A stretch of 64,000 nucleotides of DNA from Burkholderia humptydooensis (GTDB lineage: Bacteria > Pseudomonadota > Gammaproteobacteria > Burkholderiales > Burkholderiaceae). The stretch is taken from positions 930,001-994,000 of the forward strand of contig NZ_CP013380.1 in assembly GCF_001513745.1 (NCBI RefSeq), written 5' to 3'. Numbering within the stretch: the first letter of the stretch is position 1; each line of letters starts with the position of its first letter. The notes beneath the pieces are model-generated. The model ran no database searches. It was not told the origin of the DNA and saw only the letters and a list, made by a program, of their open reading frames with translations. Shown in pieces: positions 27,379 to 37,431 of the stretch. Made by a program: the position numbers and the translations under genes.

Positions 27379-28207
27379 CGCGCCGATGACCGCGGATCGG
27401 CCAGGCGCGCCTTCGCCTGATTTTTCAAGCCCGGATGCGGGATCGACGTCCACGACAAGCACGTCGCGGGCGCTCCTCTGGACGCCGGTCGAGATCTTCG
27501 GCGCGGGCTTTTCCCTTCTCGTCTTTGGAAGCGTGGATCGCCGTGCCAGATACCGACGAAGATGTCCGCTTCATGAACAGCCACGAGTTCATTCGATCTT
27601 TTTTGCGCGAACGGCATGATCCGAAAAATTTTCGGATCGACATTTCTTATTCATTCAAAACGGAATATTGTGAAATTTTGGAAGGAATGTGTGCGCAGGA
27701 TATGAGGATTTGTATTTCTATATGAAAGGTAATGGCCGATGCTGTCCCGCTGCGGAGCGCGTACGGGATGGGCGTTCAAGTCTGATGAACGCTGACCGGT
27801 CCCCTTGGAGGAAGGTTATGGAAGTGCGTTGACTCGCGCGACGTGTCGGCCGCTCTTCAGCGATCGTCGTGCTGAGGGGGCAGACAGGTTCGATGTGAGA
27901 TATCGGCGAAATTTTTTATTGAATTTTCATTGGATTTTTATGGAATTTATGCATGCGTATTTCAACGGGATATTTGAACGTCGAGTGTAACGGAATGGAA
28001 TGCGATGTTACGTTACGGCCTGCGTAACGGCGGCATCGGCTCAGGTCAACTATTCTGTTTGTGCGATGTATCGAGCAATTAAATTCGTCCTGATATCGTT
28101 TTCCTGATGGAAATAGTGCGCGATCGATCCGGCGCACATGCTGGCATGCTCCGTGCGACGACCTCGGCGCCGTAACGACGGCGGTACCCATCCACACGAG
28201 GTCACAT
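27379..28207. other. Long AT-rich intergenic region
   Basis: No gene is recognised in these 829 bases. Composition changes sharply from about 27590: 27600-27990 is AT-rich, unlike the surroundings. An inverted repeat CGTTACG/CGTAACG with a five-base spacer lies at 28011-28029, about 180 bp before the repeat-protein gene, and could be a regulator site. Short frames here lack coding character. Confidence 0.5.
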
Positions 28208-30322
28208 ATGAAACAAAACTTCAGGTTGACGAGCATTGCACTGTCCGCTGCGGTCGCATTTGGGGTCGCGGCTGCGACGCCGGCTGTCGCAGGCGGGTTG
28301 GACACGCTTCCGATTTCCCCTTCGGTGGCCGACCTTGGCGGTGCCGGTTGGGGCGGCGCGACGTTGGCGCTTGCCGGCGGAGCGCAACATGGATCGATCC
28401 ATGCAAGCGCGCTTGGTTCGGCCGATGCCTCGATCAGCAACGGCGCACTCGACAACCTTGCTGGCGCGCTCGCGAACGCGGCGAGCCACAATCCGATTCA
28501 GGGTGTGGCGAGCGGCGCGGTCGGCACGCTGACGAATCTGGCGAGCAACAACCCGCTGCCGGGTGCGCTGAACAACGCGGTGAGCACGCTGCAAAACGCG
28601 GCGGCGAACAATCCGCTGTCTGGTGTCGCGAACACAGTGGTCGGCACGCTGACGAATCTCGCGAACAGCAACCCGCTGCCGGGTGCGCTGAACAACGCGG
28701 TGAGCACGCTGCAAAACGCGGCGGCGAACAATCCGCTGTCGGGCGTCGCGAACACCGCGGTCGGTACGCTGACGAATCTGGCGAGCAACAACCCGCTGCC
28801 GGCTGCGCTGAACAACGCGGTGAGCACGCTGCAAGGCGCGGCGGCGAATAACCCGCTGTCGGGCGTCGCGAACACCGCGGTCGGTACGCTGACGAATCTG
28901 GCGAGCAACAACCCGCTGCCGGCTGCGCTGAACAACGCGGTGAGCACGCTGCAAGGCGCGGCGGCGAATAACCCGCTGTCGGGCGTCGCGAACACCGCGG
29001 TCGGTACGCTGACGAATCTGGCGAGCAACAACCCGCTGCCGGCTGCGCTGAACAACGCGGTGAGCACGCTGCAAGGCGCGGCGGCGAATAACCCGCTGTC
29101 GGGCGTCGCGAACACCGCGGTCGGTACGCTGACGAATCTGGCGAGCAACAACCCGGTGCCGGGCGCATTGAACAACGCGGTGAGCACGCTGCAAAACGCG
29201 GCGGCGAACAATCCGCTGTCTGGTGTCGCGAACACCGCGGTCGGCACGCTGACGAATCTGGCGAGCAACAACCCGGTGCAGGGTGCATTGAACAACGCAG
29301 TGAGCACGCTGCAAAGCGCGGCGGCGAACAACCCGCTGTCGGGCGTGGCGAACACCGCGGTCGGCACGCTGACGAATCTGGCGAGCAACAACCCGTTGCC
29401 GGCTGTGCTGAACAACGCAGTGAGCACGCTGCAAGGCGCGGTAGCGAACAATCCGCTGTCCGGCGTCGCGAATAACGCGGTCGGCACGCTGACGAATCTG
29501 GCAAGCAACAACCCGCTGCCGGGTGCGCTGAACAACGCGGTGAGCACGCTGCAAAACGCGGCGGCGAACAATCCGCTGTCTGGTGTCGCGAGCACCGCGG
29601 TCGGCACGCTGACGAATCTCGCGAACAGCAACCCGCTGCCGGGCGTCGTGAACAACGTGGTCGGCACGCTCGCGAACGCGATCGGCGGCAATCCGATCAC
29701 GCCGATCACGAGCGTCGTGAGCGGCCTGACGAGCGCACTTCCCGTCGCGAACCCGACGGCCACGTTGACGGGAGCGGTGAGCAACGTCGCGGGCACGCTC
29801 ACGAGGGCTGCGAACGGTAATCCGGTCACGGGCGCGGTCGGCGGCCTCGTGAGCGCGCTGCCCGTCGCCAATCCGGCCGGCGCCCTGACGAGCACGGCGA
29901 ACAACGCGGCAGGCGCGATTGCAACGGTCGCGGGCAGCAACCCGGCTGCCGCGATTGGCGGCGCTGTCGGCGGCGTCGCGGGCGCGTTGACGGGCGCGGC
30001 CGGCACCGGCGTCGCGACGGGCTCGCAACTCGGAAGCGTCGGCTCCGCGCTGATGGGCTCGGGCGCGGCCTCGGCAGGCAAGGTCCTGACGTCGGGCAGC
30101 AATGCGTTCGGCAGCACGGCCGCGTCGACCGGCTCGCTGTTGTCGACGGCCGCCGCCGCCGCGAGCACGGTCGTCAACTCTGTGGGCTCGTCGGTCGGCA
30201 CGGTGGTGGCGTCGCTGCCGAACCTGAGCGTGTCATCGTCGAAGTCGACGGCTGCGGCGTCGAATCCGCTTGCGCCGGTTTCCGCGGCGATCGCGACGCT
30301 CGCCGGCGCGCTGCCGAAGTAA
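28208..30322 (+). CDS. Exported protein built on 40-residue tandem repeats
   Basis: A 704-residue protein with a signal peptide (about residues 1-25, ending near TPAVAGG) and a low-complexity mature part of Ala, Asn, Leu, Gly, Val, Thr and Ser. Residues about 108-467 consist of nine 40-residue repeats of the form LTNLASNNPLPGALNNAVSTL, then QNAAANNPLSGVANTAVGT. More degenerate copies flank them on both sides. There are no Cys residues and almost no charge after the signal. Such short-period Asn/Gly/Leu repeats resemble surface beta-solenoid or adhesin proteins, but no anchor or passenger domain is recognised. It is probably a secreted or surface protein of unknown role. Confidence 0.75.
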   Translation: MKQNFRLTSIALSAAVAFGVAAATPAVAGGLDTLPISPSVADLGGAGWGGATLALAGGAQHGSIHASALGSADASISNGALDNLAGALANAASHNPIQGVASGAVGTLTNLASNNPLPGALNNAVSTLQNAAANNPLSGVANTVVGTLTNLANSNPLPGALNNAVSTLQNAAANNPLSGVANTAVGTLTNLASNNPLPAALNNAVSTLQGAAANNPLSGVANTAVGTLTNLASNNPLPAALNNAVSTLQGAAANNPLSGVANTAVGTLTNLASNNPLPAALNNAVSTLQGAAANNPLSGVANTAVGTLTNLASNNPVPGALNNAVSTLQNAAANNPLSGVANTAVGTLTNLASNNPVQGALNNAVSTLQSAAANNPLSGVANTAVGTLTNLASNNPLPAVLNNAVSTLQGAVANNPLSGVANNAVGTLTNLASNNPLPGALNNAVSTLQNAAANNPLSGVASTAVGTLTNLANSNPLPGVVNNVVGTLANAIGGNPITPITSVVSGLTSALPVANPTATLTGAVSNVAGTLTRAANGNPVTGAVGGLVSALPVANPAGALTSTANNAAGAIATVAGSNPAAAIGGAVGGVAGALTGAAGTGVATGSQLGSVGSALMGSGAASAGKVLTSGSNAFGSTAASTGSLLSTAAAAASTVVNSVGSSVGTVVASLPNLSVSSSKSTAAASNPLAPVSAAIATLAGALPK
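28529..29608 (+). repeat. Nine 120-bp tandem units within the repeat-protein gene
   Basis: Nine consecutive 120-bp units start at 28529 and each adds exactly 40 codons, so copy-number change keeps the frame. Units at 28769, 28889 and 29009 appear identical base for base, pointing to recent duplication. The others differ by a few bases each, and the unit beginning at 29609 diverges halfway. Confidence 0.9.
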
Positions 30323-30331
30323 TGGCGCGCG

Positions 30332-30360
30332 GCGCGCCCCGGCCCGGTAGCGGGGCGCGC
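30332..30360 (+). terminator. Hairpin just after the repeat-protein gene
   Basis: GCGCGCCCCG pairs with CGGGGCGCGC over a nine-base loop ten bases after the stop. No T run follows, so it may only stabilise the mRNA end. Confidence 0.5.
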
Positions 30361-30389
30361 TCATCGTGGCCGGCCGGAAGACGAAGCAG

Positions 30390-30425
30390 GGCGGCATGGC
30401 GGCGACGCCATGCCGCCTTGTCGTT
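30390..30425 (+). terminator. Second terminator-like hairpin next to the intron border
   Basis: GGCGGCATGG and CCATGCCGCC are exact complements around CGGCGACG and are followed by TTGTCGTT. The sequence then runs straight into a group II intron 5' end (GTGCG at 30426). Class C group II introns favour this position after terminator hairpins. Confidence 0.6.
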
Positions 30426-30822
30426 GTGCGCCCAGCATGGGCGCACTCCTGCGGGTGCAAGTCCCGCCATAAGCTGGTCACGGCGAATGAAGTGAAGCGC
30501 AACTGCATGAGGGCGACCAAGTGTGGGGAGGAAGCGTGGATCGCAAATCGCGAGCCGATGAACAAGAGCTGCATGGAAGGCGCCGCCGAGCAGGGATGGC
30601 GGGGTGGTCAGTGAGCGATACGAGGGCACACCGCAAGGTGGCCCACTCTCGCCGCTGCTGGCCAATGTGTTGCCGGGTGTTGCTGGACGAGGTGGATCGA
30701 GCGTTGGACAGACGCGGTGCCCCGGCTCTCATAACCTCAACTGCTCGAACCGCCCGGTGCTGACCCGCATGCCGGGTGGTGGGAGGGGATCGGTCAGATC
30801 AACTGACCGCCCCTATCCCGAT
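30426..30822 (+). mobile_element. Degenerate group II intron, internally deleted
   Basis: The left edge GTGCGCCCAGCATGGGCGCAC has the GTGCG start expected of a group II intron. At the right end the stretch from about 30749 (ACCGCCCGGTGC, ACCCGCATGCCGGGTGG, then GGGAGGGG) looks like domain V, and CGGTCAGATCAACTGACCG at 30791-30809 is a domain VI-like stem. The intron is only about 400 bp, against roughly 2 kb for an intact one, so most of the open reading frame is gone. The 3' border is placed approximately. Confidence 0.75.
30604..30770 (+). pseudogene. Fragment of group II intron reverse transcriptase
   Basis: The reading frame gives SERYEGTPQGGPLSPLLANV, a conserved block of intron-encoded reverse transcriptases (RT domain 4). 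After a short local duplication (TTGCCGGGTG) the frame shifts, and the continuation LLDEVDRALDRRG is found in another frame. Nothing of the YADD block, maturase or endonuclease domains follows. This is a dead remnant lying inside the intron remains. Confidence 0.8.
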
Positions 30823-31178
30823 TCCACATCGCGTCCGTCGTCTGGCCGGCGATGCGGGCAAGGCCGCGACGCCAGCTTGCCGGCGCCGTTCCAGGCGCGT
30901 CAAGAAGGGGCGAACGACTGGAGTCCGGACTTGGATGTAAGGATTATGTATGCGATGATCATCCGCTCGGCGCCGGGTCGATCCGGGCGTGGAGTCGGCT
31001 TCGGTCTTGCTCCGGGAAAGACGCGCGTTCCTTCGTCCGGTATTCGCCAGGATTGCGTCGTTCCTTGACAAGTCATTGTTTCTATTGGATTTTTTTCTGA
31101 TCGTTAGCGACCCCTTCCAAGCGTTTCCCGCACATTTCGCGGCGCCGAAATTTTCCCGAATCGTGCGCATCGGCACTT
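30823..31178. other. Unassigned sequence between intron remnant and groES promoter
   Basis: No convincing gene or RNA. Codon-like bias is absent in all frames. It includes an AT-richer part near 31070-31110 that leads into the groES promoter. Confidence 0.4.
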
Positions 31179-31179
31179 C

Positions 31180-31208
31180 TTGAATTTGTCAAAACCCGTC
31201 CATATAAT
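31180..31208 (+). promoter_or_regulatory. Housekeeping promoter of groESL
   Basis: TTGAAT (31180-31185) and TATAAT (31203-31208) are separated by 17 bp, a near-ideal sigma-70 pair. The -10 box touches the CIRCE operator. CTTGAA at 31179 also resembles a heat-shock sigma -35, but no matching -10 stands at the right distance. Confidence 0.75.
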
Positions 31209-31234
31209 TAGCACTCGCTGCACGAGAGTGCTAA
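31208..31234. promoter_or_regulatory. CIRCE element (HrcA operator)
   Basis: TTAGCACTC, nine bases, GAGTGCTAA: an exact match to the CIRCE consensus, overlapping the -10 box and the likely start site. HrcA bound here would repress groESL until heat or misfolding titrates it. Confidence 0.95.
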
Positions 31235-31309
31235 CAAATCCTGCCGGACGGCTTGCCGACCGGTAGTTTCCCTCAGCGTTCTTCAGTCTCAATCAAGAGA
31301 GGAGTGAAT

Positions 31310-31603
31310 ATGAACCTTCGTCCGTTGCACGATCGCGTGATCGTCAAGCGCCTGGATCAGGAAACCAAGACCGCCTCGGGTATCGTCATTCCCGATGCAG
31401 CCGCTGAGAAGCCGGATCAAGGCGAAGTCCTGGCCATCGGCCCGGGCAAGCGCGATGACAAGGGCGCTCCGATCGCACTCGACGTGAAGGTCGGCGATCG
31501 TGTTCTGTTCGGCAAGTACGCTGGCCAAACCGTCAAGGTCGACGGCCAGGAACTGCTCGTGATGCGCGAAGAAGACATCATGGCTGTGGTCAACGCTCAG
31601 TAA
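31310..31603 (+). CDS. groS: Co-chaperonin GroES
   Basis: A 97-residue co-chaperonin that caps GroEL in the cytoplasm. [18 protein letters not shown], the mobile loop [14 protein letters not shown] and [29 protein letters not shown] are canonical. Start ATG at 31310 follows GAGAGGAG. It sits 47 bp before groEL under the CIRCE promoter. Codon choice here and in groEL is that of a highly expressed gene (for example CTG, AAG, GGC dominant and rare codons avoided). Confidence 0.98.
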   Translation: MNLRPLHDRVIVKRLDQETKTASGIVIPDAAAEKPDQGEVLAIGPGKRDDKGAPIALDVKVGDRVLFGKYAGQTVKVDGQELLVMREEDIMAVVNAQ

Positions 31604-31647
31604 GCGTTCACCAACGGATCACAATCTCAGAGATTTCAAGGAGTTAG

Positions 31648-33291
<1,644 letters not shown>

Positions 33292-33340
33292 TTGGCTTGA
33301 CGCCGATTGCATCGAAGGACGCGCGGCGACGCGCGTTCTC

Positions 33341-33382
33341 CCAAACGAAAACACCCGCAGCGATGCGGGTGTTTTCGTTTGG
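33341..33382 (+). terminator. Terminator of the groESL operon
   Basis: CCAAACGAAAACACCCGC and GCGGGTGTTTTCGTTTGG are exact complements over a six-base loop. The T-rich right arm supports termination of groEL; the A-rich left arm means it could also act on the opposite strand for thiD transcription. Confidence 0.85.
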
Positions 33383-33550
33383 GGCGGCGTTATCGAATGC
33401 CGGCGGCGCGGGACGCGTGGCCCAGGGCCGATAGCCCGACGTCGGGAATCGGATATCGGAAGTCGGCGCGCGCTAGCCGTGGGGCGAGACGCCGAATGCC
33501 GCATGTCCCGGCGACGGCCGAGCCCGTGCCCGGGCCGGCGCACCGCGGCG

Positions 33551-34399
33551 TCAGTTCGTCCGCTTGGCGAGCCCGGACGGCGCGGGCGATTCGTCTTCGT
33601 TGCTGCGGGCCCAGAAGAAGCGATCCGGCAGGTAAGCGCCCATCCCGGGGCGAAACGCGTCGCGCGCCGCCTGGTACAGATACTCCTGCGCTTCGCGCAC
33701 CGCCTCCGGCGGCTCCTGGCCGTTCGCGAGCAGCGCGGCGATCGCCGCGCCGAGCGTGTCGGTGATGCCCATCAGCCGGTGCGGCGTGCGTTCCCACAAG
33801 TCCTGCCGGATCTGGCCTTCCTCGCCGTACAGCGAATTGACGAGCCGGTGCGAGCCGGTCTCGGTCGCCAGAATGTACTCGCAGCCCTGGCCGAGCAGAT
33901 GCGAAAGCGCGGCGTCGAGGTTCGGCGCCTCGGCGTCGCCGTCCGGCTGCGCGAGCGCGATGAGCGTCGCATGGTCGGCGACGAGAAGCGTCGTCTGCGG
34001 CGCGAGCAGATCGGCGATCGATTCGCGCAGGTCGTCGGCGGCGAGCACGTGCTCGTCGTCGAGCGTAAAGTCTGGTGCGAGGACGAGCGGCACGCCGTCG
34101 TAGTCGGCGACCACCTCGGCGATCGCGCTCACGACTTCCGCCCGCGTCGCCGCGCCGATCTTGAACGCCGCGACGGGCATGTCTTCTAGCAGCATGCGCG
34201 CCTGAGCGGCAACGGTATCGGGGTCGAGGCCGGTGACTTCGTCGCACGCGGCGGAGTCGCGCACCGTGTAGCCCGTCAGCACGGATACGCCGTGGCAGCC
34301 CATGCTCGCCAGAGTCATCAGGTCGGCCTGCAGGCCGGAGCCGCCCGTCGGATCGGACAGGCCGAAAGTGAGGACGATCGGAGGGGTGTTGCTGGACAT
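33551..34399 (-). CDS. thiD: Hydroxymethylpyrimidine/phosphomethylpyrimidine kinase ThiD
   Basis: A 282-residue ribokinase-fold kinase that phosphorylates HMP and HMP-phosphate in thiamine synthesis. Its N-terminus has the substrate loop LTFGLSDPTGGSGLQADLMTLASMG. MGITDTLGAAIAALL carries the catalytic Asp that is usually in the form GTGDTFSAAI; here Ile-Thr replaces the usual Gly pair, a deviation that may be lineage-specific. The C-terminal extension (from about 240) is longer than in E. coli ThiD kinase domains. It is divergent from the rubredoxin gene. No TPP riboswitch is evident upstream. Confidence 0.85.
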   Translation of the reverse strand: MSSNTPPIVLTFGLSDPTGGSGLQADLMTLASMGCHGVSVLTGYTVRDSAACDEVTGLDPDTVAAQARMLLEDMPVAAFKIGAATRAEVVSAIAEVVADYDGVPLVLAPDFTLDDEHVLAADDLRESIADLLAPQTTLLVADHATLIALAQPDGDAEAPNLDAALSHLLGQGCEYILATETGSHRLVNSLYGEEGQIRQDLWERTPHRLMGITDTLGAAIAALLANGQEPPEAVREAQEYLYQAARDAFRPGMGAYLPDRFFWARSNEDESPAPSGLAKRTN

Positions 34400-34618
34400 G
34401 AAAATGGGGAATGAGGAAACGATGAAGCCGATTGACGGGATGCACCAGCCCAGTGCGCCCGCGCAGTCAATTATGCGGCGGATTCGGTCCGCTCGAAGCG
34501 TTTTTTTATCGCGTTGCAGCGAGCAAACGCGACTAGAGGTCGATTGCTAGGCAGTCCGCCGCCGACACGGTACCATCATGGCTCTCAAATCAACGGACTT
34601 TCCTTTACGCGGCTTAAG

Positions 34619-34789
34619 ATGGAATATAAAAGCTGGATGTGCCTGATCTGCGGCTGGATTTACGACGAAGAAGCTGGGTTGCCGGAGGAGGGCATCGCCC
34701 CAGGCACACGCTGGGAAGACGTTCCCATCAACTGGACATGCCCCGAGTGCGGCGCGCGCAAGGAAGATTTCGAGATGGTTCAGATCTGA
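34619..34789 (+). CDS. Rubredoxin
   Basis: A 56-residue iron-sulfur protein. The two iron-binding loops CLICGW (Cys9 and Cys12) and CPECGA (Cys42 and Cys45) supply four Cys ligands, and the Tyr/Trp aromatic core (YKSWM, WIYDE, W near 32 and 40) is normal. It carries one electron, often to rubredoxin-dependent oxidases. Only the frame from ATG at 34619 fits; the longer upstream frame is non-coding. In many beta-proteobacteria the gene sits next to pilG and the Pil-Chp chemosensory genes; here a ChpA/FimL-like gene follows. Confidence 0.95.
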   Translation: MEYKSWMCLICGWIYDEEAGLPEEGIAPGTRWEDVPINWTCPECGARKEDFEMVQI

Positions 34790-34887
34790 CCGTCTCGCGT
34801 CGGCGGTTCGGCATCGAGCGAACCGCCCGCGCCGGCGCGGCAGCATCGACGGGTTGAGGCGCCGCTTGCGGCGCGGCTTCGTTTCTG

Positions 34888-36219
34888 GTGCTGACGCTCG
34901 TGCCCATTACCTCTGAAATCGCGACGGTTCCGGTTTTCGACGCCTTGCCCAATCCGCGAGGCGGCGCAGTGCCCGCGGCCGAGGCGGCGCTGCGCGCCGC
35001 GCAACAGGCGTTCGAGCGGCGAGCCGATCCGGCCGGGCCGCTTGCCGCCGCTGCGGCGGCGCTGCAGGAGGCCGGGTGGCTCGCCGCGCAACGCTTTGTC
35101 GCCGCGCTGGCCCATGCTGCGCCAATCGCCGCGACCGAACTGCAGCCGATCGCATTCGAGGCCGCGCTGCGGGATTTCCGCGCGGCGCTCGAGCGGCACA
35201 ATTTGCGCGAGCTCGCCTGCTCGCCGCTTCTCTTCGAGCATTACCGCGCGCTGCGCGCGCAGGCCGCGAGCGACTTGCGCATGGATACGCCGCACGGCGC
35301 GCTCGCGCTTGCCGGCCGGCCGGTGCCGCCCGCGACGCTGTACGCGCTGTCGCCGCATGCGCTCGCGCATCTGCGCGCGCGCTACGAGCAGGCGCTCCTC
35401 GGCGCGCTGCGCGCGTCCGAGACGGCGACCGACAAGGCGCTCGACGGGCTCGCCGATTGCGCGGCCGAACTCGCCGGCCCGTTTCCTTACGACTTTTGGC
35501 GTCTCGCCGGCGCGTGCATGCGGGTGCTGCGCGTGCGCGGCGGCGTCGAGCTCAAGCGTTTTCTCGCGCGCTGCAATCTGTTGCTCGGCGAGCAGGCGCG
35601 CGGATTGCGGATCGCGCCCGCGGCGCTCGTCGACGAGGCGCTTGCGCTTTTCTGGCGCGACTACGCGCTGTACGGCGCGGCGGCGGAGGACGTCGCCGAC
35701 GTCGAACTGCTGCACGACTACGGGCTGACCGTCGCGTGGCACGTTGCGGGCACGCAGGCGTCCGAGGCCCTGTGGGAGGCCGACGCCGCGCGCGCCGAGG
35801 CGGACGCGGTGCGGGCCGCTGCGGCGCGCGAGCTCGGCGTCGTCACGGTCAACGCTCAGGCGTATGACGATTTCCTGCAGACGGCCGATGCGTCGATGAC
35901 CGAGCTGGCGCTCGATCCGCGCGCGGCCGACGCGGGCGCCGCCTTGCGGGCGGCGCAGGCCGCGTATCGCGTCGGCTCGGCCGCGTGCGCGCTCGGCCTT
36001 GGGGCTACGGCACTCCTGGCCGACGCGCTCGGGCTCGCATGGCGCCGCCACGCGCATCTCGGCGCGACGGACGACGCATGCGCCGCCGCGTGCCGGCAGG
36101 CGGTCGACGCATTGCGCGCCGCATTGCACAGGATCGCGGCGGGGATGGCGCCGCCCGATCTGTCCGACGCGTGCGCGGCGCTCGCGGGCGCGTTGTCGGG
36201 GGCGGCCCGCGGCGCATGA
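34888..36219 (+). CDS. ChpA/FimL N-terminal-like protein
   Basis: A 443-residue helical, Ala-rich protein that starts with GTG at 34888. The middle segment PYDFWRLAGACMRVLR, then VELKRFLARCNLLL and LVDEALALFWRDYALYG (about 195-265), recalls the N-terminal FimL-like domain of the Pil-Chp histidine kinase ChpA/PilL (pattern of a W-containing helix, then KRLLxxxDxQL and a helix preceding ALYYV). No phosphorylatable His, kinase or receiver domain is present, as in FimL. With rubredoxin next door this suggests a relic of, or an accessory to, the twitching-motility chemosensory system. Identification is tentative; a plain hypothetical protein is the alternative. Confidence 0.5.
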   Translation: MLTLVPITSEIATVPVFDALPNPRGGAVPAAEAALRAAQQAFERRADPAGPLAAAAAALQEAGWLAAQRFVAALAHAAPIAATELQPIAFEAALRDFRAALERHNLRELACSPLLFEHYRALRAQAASDLRMDTPHGALALAGRPVPPATLYALSPHALAHLRARYEQALLGALRASETATDKALDGLADCAAELAGPFPYDFWRLAGACMRVLRVRGGVELKRFLARCNLLLGEQARGLRIAPAALVDEALALFWRDYALYGAAAEDVADVELLHDYGLTVAWHVAGTQASEALWEADAARAEADAVRAAAARELGVVTVNAQAYDDFLQTADASMTELALDPRAADAGAALRAAQAAYRVGSAACALGLGATALLADALGLAWRRHAHLGATDDACAAACRQAVDALRAALHRIAAGMAPPDLSDACAALAGALSGAARGA

Positions 36220-36415
36220 CGGGGCACGCGGCGGGGCGTGCCGCACGGCCGGATTCTTGCTTTCGGCCGATGCGGCGCAATCGCGCGCGGCGCGCGTGCC
36301 GATTGGTCGCGAACGCGTGATAGAGTGAGCGATATGTCGTGTCGACCCGCGCGGCGTACGAGGCCGCGACATGCGGCGCCCGTCGCGCCGCGAGGTCTTT
36401 GCTAAAATTCAAACC

Positions 36416-36994
36416 ATGCCAAAGAGTTCCGATCGCATCAACCTCACCAACCAGTTTCTGATCGCCATGCCGAACATGGCGGATCCGACGTTTTCGGGAA
36501 CGGTGGTCTATCTTTGCGATCACAGTGAGCGCGGCGCGCTCGGTCTCGTCATCAATCGTCCGACCGACATCGATCTCGAGTCGCTGTTCAATCGCATCGA
36601 CCTGAAGCTCGAGATCGAGCCGCTCCTGCACATCCCCGTGTACTTCGGCGGCCCGGTGCAGACCGAGCGCGGCTTCGTGCTGCACGAGCCGGTCGAGGGC
36701 AGCTCGTACAACTCGTCGATGGCGGTCGAAGGCGGGCTCGAGATGACGACGTCGAAGGACGTGCTCGAGGCGGTCGCGACGGGCACGGGCCCGAAGCGCT
36801 TCCTGTTGACGCTCGGCCATGCGGGCTGGGGCGCGGGCCAGCTCGAGGAAGAGATTTCGAAGAACGGCTGGCTCACAGTCGCGGCCGATCCGCGGATCGT
36901 GTTCGACACGCCCGCCGAGGAGCGCTTCGAAGCGGCGCTCGGGCTGCTCGGCGTGAGCTCGTCGATGCTTTCCGGCGAGGCAGGGCACGCATGA
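36416..36994 (+). CDS. YqgE/AlgH-family protein
   Basis: A 192-residue member of the UPF0301 (DUF179) family. [54 protein letters not shown] and [18 protein letters not shown] are all diagnostic. The biochemical role is not firmly known; homologues (AlgH) influence alginate and regulation in Pseudomonas. It is the first gene of an overlapping run with ruvX and pyrR. The ATG at 36416 is used because family members begin four to twelve residues before the NQFLIAMP block. Confidence 0.93.
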   Translation: MPKSSDRINLTNQFLIAMPNMADPTFSGTVVYLCDHSERGALGLVINRPTDIDLESLFNRIDLKLEIEPLLHIPVYFGGPVQTERGFVLHEPVEGSSYNSSMAVEGGLEMTTSKDVLEAVATGTGPKRFLLTLGHAGWGAGQLEEEISKNGWLTVAADPRIVFDTPAEERFEAALGLLGVSSSMLSGEAGHA

Positions 36995-37431
36995 GCGCGG
37001 CGCTTTCGCGCGACGCGACGCTCCTGGCGTTCGATTACGGCGAAAAACGCATCGGCGTGGCGATCGGCAATCTGCTGACGCGCACGGCCCGCGCGCTCGT
37101 CATCGTTCCCAATCTGAATCGCGAGCACCGCTTCAAGGCGGTCGGCGAGCTGATCGCCGAATGGAAGCCGGACGCGCTCGTCGTCGGCCTGCCGCTGCAT
37201 CCGGACGGCGCGCCGCACGAAATGACGCAGCGGGCGAAGCGCTTCGGCAATCAGTTGAACGGCCGCTTCAACCTGCCGGTGAGCTGGGTCGACGAACGCT
37301 ATTCGTCGGTGGAAGCGCGCGCCGGCCTGCGCGCGCGCGGCGCCGCCGCGGATCGCGTCGACGCCGAAGCCGCCCGCGTCATTCTTCAACAATACCTCGA
37401 CGGATTGCCCGATCATCATGAGTTCAATTGA
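36991..37431 (+). CDS. ruvX: RuvX/YqgF Holliday-junction resolvase-like nuclease
   Basis: A 146-residue RNase H-fold protein (UPF0081), implicated in processing the 5' end of pre-16S r[17 protein letters not shown] with the catalytic Asp, [21 protein letters not shown] and [11 protein letters not shown], with the second acidic residue, are intact. Its ATG overlaps the yqgE stop by four bases (ATGA), showing translational coupling, and its end overlaps pyrR by 14 bases. Confidence 0.93.
   Translation: MSAALSRDATLLAFDYGEKRIGVAIGNLLTRTARALVIVPNLNREHRFKAVGELIAEWKPDALVVGLPLHPDGAPHEMTQRAKRFGNQLNGRFNLPVSWVDERYSSVEARAGLRARGAAADRVDAEAARVILQQYLDGLPDHHEFN

Noticed and set aside
25774..27462. A 562-residue version of the oxidoreductase
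   Set aside because: The extra 227 residues run antisense through the divergent HxlR gene and its promoter; the enzyme domain starts at 26781.
28529..29608. CRISPR array
   Set aside because: Units are 120 bp with no short repeat/unique spacer alternation and all lie in one open frame.
28498..30201. A 567-codon reverse frame, and another of 608 codons, across the repeat-protein gene
   Set aside because: They follow from the 120-bp repeat on the other strand; they have no signal, start site or family features, and their composition is a mirror of the + gene.
30604..31068. A 154-codon protein from the intron remnant
   Set aside because: Only the first 20 or so residues match reverse transcriptase; the rest is out of frame after a small duplication.
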